From the NCBI GenBank assembly GCA_013297585.1, contig JAAFHG010000102.1, positions 3,708 through 10,082 of the forward strand: a stretch of DNA of 6,375 nt, in the 5' to 3' direction. This document shows positions 1-5,312 of the stretch, piece by piece. Source of the DNA: Chitinophagales bacterium. GTDB taxonomy: Bacteria; Bacteroidota; Bacteroidia; Chitinophagales; Chitinophagaceae. Under the pieces are notes generated by a model, which had not been told where the DNA came from, searched no databases, and saw nothing but the letters and a program-made list of their open reading frames with translations. Every line of letters begins with the position of its first letter. Position 1 is the first letter of the stretch. Made by a program: the position numbers and the translations under genes.

Positions 1-133
1 GCTGGGCGTAAGTAAACGTGCAGCTTTTGTAATTGATACTGAAGGCGTTGTAAAATATGCTGAGGTTTGCCCTACACCTGGCGATTTGCCAAGTTTTGAA
101 AATATTCAAGCGACTTTAGCTAGCCTTAACTAG
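1..133 (+). CDS. Peroxiredoxin (AhpC/TSA-type redoxin), C-terminal end only
   Basis: Only the last 43 codons are in the window; the first full codon is at base 2 and the stop is TAG at 131-133. The visible tail reads GVSKRAAFVIDTEGVVKYAE, followed by a short helix ending in ASLN. The pattern 'R-A-(A/T)-F-V-I-D-x-x-G-x-V-x-Y' is the conserved C-terminal beta-strand block of peroxiredoxins of the AhpE/BCP-like type, where the conserved Arg helps position the peroxidatic cysteine. That cysteine lies upstream, outside the window. Such enzymes reduce hydrogen peroxide or organic hydroperoxides in the cytoplasm using thiol donors. The single Cys in the tail (in EVCPTPG) is not at a position I can identify as a resolving cysteine. 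Family assignment is good; the subfamily cannot be settled from this fragment. Confidence 0.8.
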   Translation, partial: LGVSKRAAFVIDTEGVVKYAEVCPTPGDLPSFENIQATLASLN

Positions 134-144
134 TAACAAATAGT

Positions 145-210
145 ACAAATTATTGCTGTGCAAAAAAGCTTTAACTACTATTTTAGAACTATTGTGCAGC
201 AATAATTTGT
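145..210 (+). terminator. Long inverted repeat, probable transcription terminator of the peroxiredoxin gene
   Basis: Arms 145-163 and 192-210 are complementary over 19 positions. Seventeen are Watson-Crick pairs, with two adjacent G-U wobbles in RNA, around a 28-base loop. The hairpin starts 12 bases after the peroxiredoxin stop codon. There is no clean U-tract after the right arm (it continues TTATTAG), so it is not a textbook rho-independent terminator. It could instead be a processing or stability hairpin. The right arm contains the TTG proposed as the -33 element of the next gene. Confidence 0.55.
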
Positions 211-236
211 TTATTAGAATCGTTTACTTAATTTCG
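207..236 (+). promoter_or_regulatory. Candidate Bacteroidota promoter for the T9SS-domain mini-protein
   Basis: TTG at 207-209, a 19-base spacer, then TAATTTCG at 229-236. This matches the Bacteroidota sigma-A pattern TTG / TAnnTTTG except for one T-to-C change in the -7 element. Transcription would start near 242-244, leaving a short leader of about 12 bases before the ATG at 255. The prediction rests on motif resemblance only. Confidence 0.4.
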
Positions 237-254
237 TAACAACATCGTTTTTAA

Positions 255-602
255 ATGAAAAAATTTTACCTACTTATTATCCTATTATCAACAATGGCAA
301 CTGGCAGTTTTGCGCAGTTGGCAGATTGTGGTATAGATAATAATATTGAGGTAATAATTAAAATTGCAAAATTCTATCCTAACCCTGCAACGTCTGTTAT
401 CAACTTCGAGTTTGATGGCTTAGACAAATCTTACACGTTTCAGATTTACAACTTCTTAGGTAAAAAAATGGCTGATGAGCCTGTGAGCGCTAGCAAACTA
501 AGCTACAACCTAGACAATTATTACCGTGGCTTGTATATATTTCAAGTGCGAGACAGAGGTGGTAATATTGTAGAGAGTGGCAAGTTTCAGGTAGTTAAGT
601 AA
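255..602 (+). CDS. Small exported protein consisting mainly of a T9SS type A C-terminal sorting domain
   Basis: The product has 115 residues. Residues 1-20 form a signal peptide (MKK, then a hydrophobic stretch, then SFA|Q), so it should reach the periplasm by Sec. Residues about 39-115 match the Por/T9SS type A sorting domain (TIGR04183 style) in order: FYPNPATSVINFEF at 40-53, YTFQIYNFLGKKM at 60-72, and the final RGLYIFQV...GKFQVVK block ending at the last residue. In this family the domain is recognised by the T9SS translocon and removed or replaced at the surface when cargo is anchored. Here the segment before it is only about 19 residues (21-39, with one Cys at 25), so there is no cargo domain. 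LADC is not a good lipobox because of the Asp before Cys. The start at 255 places the signal peptide correctly; no Shine-Dalgarno is visible, which is normal for the phylum. It could be a degenerate gene remnant, a surface peptide carrier or a decoy; the function is unknown. Confidence 0.85.
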   Translation: MKKFYLLIILLSTMATGSFAQLADCGIDNNIEVIIKIAKFYPNPATSVINFEFDGLDKSYTFQIYNFLGKKMADEPVSASKLSYNLDNYYRGLYIFQVRDRGGNIVESGKFQVVK

Positions 603-659
603 TACTGATTTTGCATTTGGAAAATCCTTCACCTAAGCCCGTTTTTAATTCCTGGTTTC

Positions 660-755
660 ACCAAATAGTAGCATAGTCACATAGTTCTCTATCGAGATAA
701 TCTTACTCAATTATTCCTTGTAGTTTAAGTTATGTTTCTGTTGTGCCTATGTGGT
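660..755. repeat. CACATAG-type palindromic intergenic element, copy 1 (likely bidirectional terminator)
   Basis: The left arm 660-684 contains AGCATAGTCACATAG and the right arm 731-755 contains TGTGCCTATGTGGT; the arms are imperfectly complementary, with 46 bases between them. The element lies between the convergent stops of the T9SS mini-protein and the GH13 gene, where it could fold in transcripts from either side. A second copy in the same orientation lies at 2046-2116: left arms match at 23 of 25 positions and right arms at 21 of 25. Similar short CACATAG-rich repeats occur in intergenic regions of many Bacteroidota; that statement is from general knowledge. Confidence 0.6.
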
Positions 756-766
756 AAGTGATACCC

Positions 767-2029
767 TTAAATTTTCTTGTACACAAGATAATTGTAGCCC
801 ATTAGCTCAAAGGTTTCTTGTACGTTAAAGTCAAACTGCATTTCTGAAAAAACATTCACAAATTTACCATGTAGCCATTTGTGCTCTATTGATACCTTTA
901 TTCTATCGTCATCAGAAAAATTAAGTAATACCAAGACTACTTCACCGTGCTGATGTCTTAAAAAAGCCATCACTTTATTATGATTCGTTGGTAAATTGAA
1001 CGTTTCGCCGCTAGTAATGACGTTGGTTTTGTGTAAAGCCAATAAGGTTTTATAAAACTGATGCAACTGCGGTTGTGGCTGCCAGTTTATTTCATCTTTA
1101 TTGAAAAATGCTAGGCGTTTTAAATTCGGGTTTTCCTGCCCACTGTAAATTAATGGCACACCATTGCTCCATGTAGCGGTAAACACAGCAAAGCCTTTAG
1201 CAGCATTACCATATTTCTCGTATTCTGTTCCGTTCCAGCTATTTTCATCGTGGTTACTAGTAAAAAATAACTTTTTAGCACCTTGAGGATATTGCGAATA
1301 GCTATGCAACACGTTGTAAATGGCATTTATACCTGCCTCATTTTTAGCAAACTTTTCAGTAGCATGCATAAAAGCCCAAGCATAACTCACATCATACACA
1401 TCGTGGTAAGCCACTTCTTCGCATTCAGCTAGCCAAAATAAATGTTTTAATGCATCGCAAGCGGCACGAGCTTGCACCCAAAAATCAAGCGGTACTAAAT
1501 GTGCCATATCGCATCTAAATCCATCAATATCACAATCATTTACCCAAAACTGCATGGCTTTAATCATGCTTTGGCGCATGTTGTAATTGTCATAATCTAA
1601 GTCAATCACATCTTGCCAGCCGTTGCGTTCTGTAAAATTACCAGCTGCATCTTTTTTATAAAAGTAGCTATTATTAACTGTCCATTCATGATCCCAACCA
1701 GTATGATTTGCCACCCAATCAATGATGATTTTCATACCCAAACCATGCACTTTATCTACCAATGATTTAAAATCGTTTAGCGTACCAAATTCAGGATTTA
1801 CTTGCACATAACTGCTACAGGCATAATAGCTACCCAGAGTACCCAAGCGCTCTTTAACACTGATGGGCGTAATTGGCATTAACCATAAAATTTCTACCCC
1901 CATATCTTTTAGGCGTGGCAAATGCTTTGCAAAAGCCGCAAAAGTGCCTTCTGCTGTGTACTGACGAATATTGACTTCGTAAATATTGCTGCCATTTGCC
2001 CAATTGACTGTGGTGAATGTTGATGCCAT
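767..2029 (-). CDS. GH13 alpha-amylase family glycoside hydrolase, cytoplasmic
   Basis: The 420-residue product has a complete GH13 (beta/alpha)8 catalytic core. Conserved region I is DWVANHT at 104-110. Region II is GFRCD at 170-174, with the nucleophile Asp174 and invariant Arg172. Region III is LAE at 200-202, with the acid/base Glu202. Region IV is NHD at 259-261, with the transition-state-stabilising Asp261. PLIYSGQE at 292-299 is the usual motif near strand 8. Residues from about 340 on form a short beta-sandwich C domain (VLVLLNFSDD). Such enzymes cleave or rearrange alpha-1,4 (sometimes alpha-1,6) glucosidic bonds in starch-derived maltodextrins or glycogen. No signal peptide is visible, so it probably acts in the cytoplasm on imported or storage alpha-glucan. 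No separate carbohydrate-binding domain or SusCD partner is present here, and the subfamily and exact specificity cannot be read from the sequence. The ATG at 2029 starts directly before the first core strand (SNIYEVNIRQY). Confidence 0.92.
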   Translation of the reverse strand: MASTFTTVNWANGSNIYEVNIRQYTAEGTFAAFAKHLPRLKDMGVEILWLMPITPISVKERLGTLGSYYACSSYVQVNPEFGTLNDFKSLVDKVHGLGMKIIIDWVANHTGWDHEWTVNNSYFYKKDAAGNFTERNGWQDVIDLDYDNYNMRQSMIKAMQFWVNDCDIDGFRCDMAHLVPLDFWVQARAACDALKHLFWLAECEEVAYHDVYDVSYAWAFMHATEKFAKNEAGINAIYNVLHSYSQYPQGAKKLFFTSNHDENSWNGTEYEKYGNAAKGFAVFTATWSNGVPLIYSGQENPNLKRLAFFNKDEINWQPQPQLHQFYKTLLALHKTNVITSGETFNLPTNHNKVMAFLRHQHGEVVLVLLNFSDDDRIKVSIEHKWLHGKFVNVFSEMQFDFNVQETFELMGYNYLVYKKI

Positions 2030-2045
2030 GAGTATTTATATTTTC

Positions 2046-2116
2046 ACCACATAGAAGCATAGTCACATAGATAAAAAGACTTTTTAAGTTCTATGTGCCT
2101 ACTGTGCCTATGTGGT
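2046..2116. repeat. CACATAG-type palindromic intergenic element, copy 2
   Basis: The left arm 2046-2070 (ACCACATAGAAGCATAGTCA then CATAG) and the right arm 2091-2116 (ending TGCCTATGTGGT) form an imperfect palindrome around a short A/T-rich centre, AAAAAGACTTTTT. It has the same orientation as copy 1 on the other side of the GH13 gene, and both copies are preceded by TTTCACC and share TTTAAGTT before the right arm. It sits between divergent start codons, 17 bases from the GH13 ATG, so the GH13 leader RNA would contain part or all of it if transcription begins upstream. Its role could be regulatory, or it could be a mobile palindromic repeat; neither is shown. Confidence 0.6.
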
Positions 2117-2156
2117 AGGGTTTAAAACAATCTTTCGCAAATAACAAGCAATCTAT

Positions 2157-2182
2157 TTGTATTTCCGCGTAATTTACTTTCT
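2157..2182 (+). promoter_or_regulatory. Weak candidate promoter for the APC permease
   Basis: TTG at 2157-2159 is followed, after a short 15-base spacer, by TACTTTCT at 2175-2182. The latter resembles the Bacteroidota -7 element TAnnTTTG with two changes. Another similar string, ATCTTTCGC, lies at 2129-2137. The spacing is shorter than usual, so the exact promoter is uncertain. I could not identify a convincing minus-strand promoter for the divergent GH13 gene. Confidence 0.28.
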
Positions 2183-2205
2183 TTATTACCAAAGCTACTG
2201 CAACT

Positions 2206-3528
2206 ATGAGTGATGTGAAACTAGAACGAAAAATTAGTTTGTTACAGGCTACTGCCATCAACATGACTGATATGGTTGGTATTGGACCTTTTGTGGTGCT
2301 AAGTGTAGTGGTAGAAATTATGAACGGTCCATGGTTTTTGTATGCTTGGGTAGCTGGCGCTTTACTCTCTATGGTTGATGGTATGGTTTGGAGCCAGTTG
2401 GGTTCAACCTATCCATTAGCAGGTGGTAGTTACAACTTTTTAAAAGAAGGTTATGGTGGTAAATGGGGCAAGCTGATGAGCTTTTTATTTGTGTGGCAAA
2501 CCATGATTCAAGCACCATTGGTTATTGCATCTGCGGCTATTGGTTTTTCGCAATACTTTAATTATATCACGCCATTATCTAGGTACGAAGGCAAAATATT
2601 AAGCGGTTCTGTAGTCGTTTTAATCGTCACATTATTGTACCGTAAAATTGAAGCTATTGGCAAAATAAGTGTACTACTTTGGGTTGGGGTTTTAATCACT
2701 ATGGCTTGGATTATTGGTGGCGGTTTATTGCATGGCAATTTTCTTGAACCCATCAAACACATAAACGACGGGCTTACCGTAAACCATGCTTTTGCTGCTG
2801 CTATAGGTTTTGCAAGTGTAAAAACCGTGTACAGCTATTTGGGTTATTACAATGTGTGCCATCTTGGTGGCGAGATTATTAACCCACAGAAAAACATTCC
2901 TCGCAGCATGTTTATTTCTATTGGTGGCATTGCTGTGTTGTATTTAATGATGAACATAAGCGTGGCTTCTGTATTACCTATTGAGCAAATAAAACAAAGC
3001 AAATTTGTAGTAAGCCTTTTTGTGCAAACCCTTGCTGGGCCTACGTTTGCAACCATTGCCACGGTGCTTATTTTATGGGTCGCTTTTGCATCGGTATTTT
3101 CTGCAACGCTTGGTTATAGCCGCATACCATTTGCCGCTGCGCAAGATGGCGCGTTCTTTAAAATATTTGCCAAACTACACCCTACCAAGCATTTTCCTTA
3201 CGTATCGCTGTTGTTTTTAGGTGCTGTGGCTTTTGTGTTTAGCTTGTTATTTAAGCTAAAAGAAGTGATTGACGCTATTTTAGCCATGCGTATTCTGATA
3301 CAATTTATAGCGCAAGCCATTGGTTTGTTGTTATTGGTAAAAAGAAAAGGCAAAGCCCATTTTGCTTGGAAAATGCCACTCTATCCTTTACCAGCTATTG
3401 TTGCTATTTTGTTTTGGGGCTTTATTTTTTATTCTACTGGTGTAAAAATGATGCTTGGCGGGTTGACGGTTATTGGCTTGGGCTTGGTAGCTTATTTTAT
3501 TAAAGAGAAGGTAACCGCTGATGAATGA
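2206..3528 (+). CDS. APC-superfamily amino acid permease
   Basis: The 440-residue polytopic inner-membrane protein has about 12 hydrophobic segments, near 23-38, 42-62, 88-115, 130-145, 152-172, 195-215, 236-257, 280-300, 330-350, 355-378, 394-411 and 414-431. Landmarks of the APC family are the broken first helix MVGIGPF at 23-29, YPLAGGSYNFLKEGYGG at 69-85 at the helix 2-3 junction, and the helix 6 to loop segment GGEIINPQKNIPRS at 221-234, where E-x-x-NP-x-x-xIPR is typical of amino acid transporters. Members move amino acids or polyamines by proton symport or exchange; the substrate cannot be deduced here. The full length matches the family and no key motif is missing. The ATG at 2206 gives a short cytoplasmic N-terminus (KLERKISLLQATAINMTD) normal for the family. 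It stands alone, divergent from the GH13 gene, with a terminator-like hairpin after it. Confidence 0.9.
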   Translation: MSDVKLERKISLLQATAINMTDMVGIGPFVVLSVVVEIMNGPWFLYAWVAGALLSMVDGMVWSQLGSTYPLAGGSYNFLKEGYGGKWGKLMSFLFVWQTMIQAPLVIASAAIGFSQYFNYITPLSRYEGKILSGSVVVLIVTLLYRKIEAIGKISVLLWVGVLITMAWIIGGGLLHGNFLEPIKHINDGLTVNHAFAAAIGFASVKTVYSYLGYYNVCHLGGEIINPQKNIPRSMFISIGGIAVLYLMMNISVASVLPIEQIKQSKFVVSLFVQTLAGPTFATIATVLILWVAFASVFSATLGYSRIPFAAAQDGAFFKIFAKLHPTKHFPYVSLLFLGAVAFVFSLLFKLKEVIDAILAMRILIQFIAQAIGLLLLVKRKGKAHFAWKMPLYPLPAIVAILFWGFIFYSTGVKMMLGGLTVIGLGLVAYFIKEKVTADE

Positions 3529-3556
3529 TGATAGGTGGATTTGCTGTGATTTGTTG

Positions 3557-3639
3557 CCCGCAGATAATACGGATAACCGCAGAGAACCAAACATATATTT
3601 TGTATCTGCGTAAATTAGCCACATCTGTGGGAGGTATTT
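3557..3639 (+). terminator. CGCAGAT-type palindrome, probable terminator of the permease gene
   Basis: The arms 3557-3583 (starting CCCGCAGAT, ending CGCAGA) and 3605-3631 (starting TCTGCG, ending ATCTGTGGG) pair at both ends. The outer stem has 9 pairs, one of them G-U, and the inner stem has at least 6 pairs, separated by an unpaired middle. A T-rich run (GGTATTTTTATT) follows, so a transcript from the permease gene would resemble a rho-independent terminator. The design of CGCAGAT units in one arm and their complement in the other recalls repeats seen in many Bacteroidota intergenic regions. Confidence 0.6.
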
Positions 3640-3687
3640 TTATTGATTTCAAGCAATTACTTACATTTTGTTAAAATCGCATATCTC

Positions 3688-3720
3688 TTGCAGCCATTTG
3701 TAAATATTTACCGTCTTTCG
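3688..3720 (+). promoter_or_regulatory. Weak candidate promoter for the exported-protein gene pair
   Basis: TTG at 3688-3690 and GTCTTTCG at 3713-3720 are separated by 22 bases. The second element shares the TTTCG ending of the candidate -7 element at 229-236 but lacks the leading TA. The leader to the ATG at 3741 would be about 13 bases. This is a resemblance only. Confidence 0.27.
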
Positions 3721-3740
3721 CATTAAATAAAACTCTATTT

Positions 3741-4373
3741 ATGAAAAGACAATTACTTTTTGTAGCAGTATTAGTTATTGGATTTAATGCCTCGGCACAG
3801 TTTACCAAGGGGGAGAAAGTATTAAACGGTAATTTATCGTTTAGCACAAGTAAGTATGATGATGTTAATCCGCCTACGAACCGCTTTTCGATTAGTGCAG
3901 GTTTAGGTTTTGTGAAATCAGAGAAAAAGATAGTTGGGGCTAGCTTATCATATGCCTATTCTACATACAATAACACACTTACTAGTTCTGCAAATAGCAA
4001 TTCTGTATTTGCTGGTGTCTATGTTCAAAATATCAAAAATATTAGAGGAAATCTCTTTGGTTTCTTAAGTACTAACTTAAACAGCGGTTACTATAAGCAA
4101 CGATATTTAGATGTAAATCCTTCTTCTAGTTACAGTTCAAATGGTTTTACGGTTGGTGCAAACAGTAACCTTGGTATTGGCTACCGCATTAGTAAAAGGT
4201 TTGTTGCAAATATGACACTAACTAATCTTATCTCATTACAATACACACAGGATAAAAGAAAGATTGATGCATCTAACGCAACTAGTAAAAATTCTAGCTT
4301 CTCTATTTCTTCTGGCCTTACATCTTTAAGTCTTAATAACACAGCTATTGGTTTTAGTTGGGTATTTCAATAA
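3741..4373 (+). CDS. Small outer-membrane beta-barrel protein
   Basis: The 210-residue product begins with a clear signal peptide (MKRQLLFVAVLVIGFNASAQ, cut after ASA or ASAQ). The mature part is rich in Ser, Asn, Thr, Gly and aromatic residues with alternating polar and hydrophobic stretches, for example near 47-59, 62-75, 87-97, 104-118, 135-149, 152-168 and 186-197. It ends in GFSWVFQ, a terminal strand with an aromatic residue just before the last position. This is the usual build of 8-stranded outer-membrane barrels; strand limits are my estimates. No enzymatic motif is visible, and the role (porin-like, adhesion or envelope structure) is unknown. The opening FTKGEKVLNGNLSF after the signal peptide resembles many Chitinophagaceae barrel proteins of unknown function. 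The next gene begins 17 bases after its stop, suggesting a shared transcript. Confidence 0.8.
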   Translation: MKRQLLFVAVLVIGFNASAQFTKGEKVLNGNLSFSTSKYDDVNPPTNRFSISAGLGFVKSEKKIVGASLSYAYSTYNNTLTSSANSNSVFAGVYVQNIKNIRGNLFGFLSTNLNSGYYKQRYLDVNPSSSYSSNGFTVGANSNLGIGYRISKRFVANMTLTNLISLQYTQDKRKIDASNATSKNSSFSISSGLTSLSLNNTAIGFSWVFQ

Positions 4374-4390
4374 ACCTTTACTTTAGCAGC

Positions 4391-4927
4391 ATGATACAAC
4401 GCATGTTTATGTTGGTAGCAATGCTTTTGGTAATGGCTACTACCCTTTTGGCACAAACACCACAACAACTAGCGGCTTTAAAAGCACAGGCTAATGCTAT
4501 GGCTACAGCTATAAAAAAGCAAGACTTTAAAACGGTGATTAAAATGACCAACCCTAAAGTAGTGGCTGCGGCTGGTGGAGAAGCAAAAATGCTAGAACAG
4601 CTAAGCAAGGGCATTGGCGCAATGAAGGCTAAGGGCATGAGTATAAATATTAGCAATGTCGTAGTAGGCGAGCCTTCGGCTTTTATAAAAGTGAAAAAGC
4701 AATTGCAATGCACCGTACCAGATAAAATTGAGATTAAGATGATGGGCGGCACTATGAGTACCAACTCTACACTGATTGCTATTTCTGATGATAATGGTAA
4801 AACCTGGAATTTTATAGATGCGATGGGTAAAAATATTGCCGCTTTAAAACAAACCCTACCTGATCTAAGCGATAAATTGGTGATTGCCAAAATGGAACAA
4901 CCACAGTTTGTGCCTGATAAGTTGTAA
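4391..4927 (+). CDS. Exported hypothetical protein, periplasmic, possible NTF2-like fold
   Basis: I choose ATG 4391 (178 residues). The in-frame upstream start at 4358 would overlap the barrel gene and put 11 extra residues, GISINLYFSS and the initiator, before an otherwise well-formed signal peptide. Residues 1-22 (MIQRMF, hydrophobic core, TTLLAQ) form that peptide, with cleavage near LLA|Q. The mature protein has an Ala/Lys-rich helical start at 25-45, then KKQDFKTVIKMTNPKVVAAA at 42-61. Alternating strands follow at about 84-105, 112-118 and 123-132, then SDDNGKTWNFIDA at 132-144 and a polar tail. A helical start, a 'dFktvi..tnPkvv' segment and a later strand with NGKTWNFID recall NTF2/SnoaL-like small exported proteins of Bacteroidota, but I do not recognise the family with certainty. 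There is one Cys (107). The gene is probably cotranscribed with the barrel gene upstream. A long antisense frame across it is a shadow. Confidence 0.75.
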   Translation: MIQRMFMLVAMLLVMATTLLAQTPQQLAALKAQANAMATAIKKQDFKTVIKMTNPKVVAAAGGEAKMLEQLSKGIGAMKAKGMSINISNVVVGEPSAFIKVKKQLQCTVPDKIEIKMMGGTMSTNSTLIAISDDNGKTWNFIDAMGKNIAALKQTLPDLSDKLVIAKMEQPQFVPDKL

Positions 4928-4930
4928 AAA

Positions 4931-5071
4931 ATGGAGCGATTAGAAGTAACCTACAAATACGCTTCAACGCGGGAATTTGTAAAATCCATCTTACTTTGTT
5001 CAGGCACATTATGTCTTATTGGATACCTTATAACATTGCGACAAAATTTGACAATATATATATATCAATAA
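4931..5071 (+). CDS. Possible small membrane protein (46 residues), doubtful
   Basis: An ATG three bases after the previous stop opens a 46-codon frame ending at TAA 5069-5071. The translation starts MERLEVTYKYASTREFVK and then has a hydrophobic stretch of about 18 residues (SILLCSGTLCLIGYLITL, 19-36) that could be one membrane helix. Its position is suited to translational coupling with the upstream gene. Against it: the 3' end runs into the AT-rich inverted repeat, the length is within chance expectation, and I recognise no homologue. It may simply be untranslated 3' sequence. Confidence 0.22.
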   Translation: MERLEVTYKYASTREFVKSILLCSGTLCLIGYLITLRQNLTIYIYQ

Positions 5072-5092
5072 TTTAATATATATTGTCAAATT
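5045..5092. repeat. Perfect 17-bp inverted repeat, AT-rich
   Basis: The left arm 5045-5061 reads AATTTGACAATATATAT and the right arm 5076-5092 is its exact reverse complement, with a 14-base loop (5062-5075). It could form a hairpin, act as a terminator for the upstream gene pair, or be a binding site for a dimeric regulator. No T-tract follows (TAGTAAACG), which weakens the simple terminator reading. It ends 8 bases before the ATG of the doubtful ORF at 5101. Confidence 0.75.
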
Positions 5093-5100
5093 AGTAAACG

Positions 5101-5259
5101 ATGAAATACTCATTAATAAACACTACTTTAGAGGAGAGTAAGAGAGATATCTTGGTTAAAAGGATAAATTTCTTTAACAATATTAAAAAAATGCAATTAC
5201 TAATACATAAGATATCCATCGCAATATCATTTAAACGCATTTATAGAAATATTTTCTAG
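5101..5259 (+). CDS. Possible small basic protein (52 residues), doubtful
   Basis: An ATG-initiated frame of 52 codons ends at TAG 5257-5259. The product is rich in Ile, Lys, Asn and Phe, starts MKYSLINTTLEESKRDILVK and ends with a basic tail (FKRIYRNIF). It has no signal peptide, no recognisable domain and no Cys. Its codons reflect the extreme A+T of the island, and a chance frame of this length is quite possible there. Its placement 8 bases after the perfect palindrome is the only reason to keep it as a candidate. Confidence 0.2.
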   Translation: MKYSLINTTLEESKRDILVKRINFFNNIKKMQLLIHKISIAISFKRIYRNIF

Positions 5260-5304
5260 TGGGTAACCTATTTTAAAAATAACTTTTTTAATTCTTATAG
5301 TATC

Positions 5305-5312
5305 TACTTTTG
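5305..5312 (+). promoter_or_regulatory. TAnnTTTG-like -7 string overlapping the VOC start codon
   Basis: TACTTTTG matches the Bacteroidota -7 consensus TAnnTTTG exactly, but its last three bases are the TTG used as the start codon of the VOC gene. No TTG sits at the expected -33 position. If functional, transcription would begin inside the called coding region, so either the match is chance or the start is misplaced. Confidence 0.2.

Larger units (their letters stand above)
5041..5309. other. AT-rich, gene-poor island
   Basis: Bases 5041-5280 contain 52 G or C by my count, about 22%, against about 40% in a 60-base sample of the neighbouring coding sequence (4501-4560). The stretch holds a perfect 17-bp inverted repeat (5045-5092) and one doubtful 52-codon ORF (5101-5259). 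It also has an 8-bp inverted pair, GATATCTT at 5146-5153 and AAGATATC at 5209-5216, which is probably coincidental. No known RNA gene, tRNA or insertion-sequence gene is recognisable. Confidence 0.6.

Noticed and set aside
660..755. CRISPR-like array made of CACATAG repeats
   Set aside because: The units are short, degenerate and arranged as a palindrome. There are no regular spacers and no cas genes.
1854..2066. Alternative minus-strand frame overlapping the GH13 5' end
   Set aside because: It is in another frame over the conserved GH13 N-terminus and has no recognisable features.
767..3528. Starch-utilisation locus formed by the GH13 gene and the permease
   Set aside because: The permease has amino acid transporter (APC) signatures, no SusC/SusD genes are present, and the genes are divergent rather than an operon.
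4358..4390. Upstream in-frame start for the periplasmic protein
   Set aside because: It would overlap the barrel gene and add residues in front of a signal peptide that is well formed from the ATG at 4391.
4378..4890. Long antisense open frame (170 codons) across the periplasmic hypothetical gene
   Set aside because: The sense strand has a clear signal peptide and a well-formed mature protein. The antisense product is a Cys/Ile/Ala-rich string with no domain, as expected from the complement of an Ala/Lys-rich gene.
5045..5075. E. coli-like promoter (TTGACA with an A/T-rich region downstream) in the palindrome
   Set aside because: No good TATAAT at 16-18 bases, and Bacteroidota sigma-A does not use this pattern. 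The TTGACA is explained by the palindrome.
5146..5216. GATATCTT / AAGATATC inverted pair
   Set aside because: Only 8 bp in a very AT-rich region and 55 bases apart; expected by chance.
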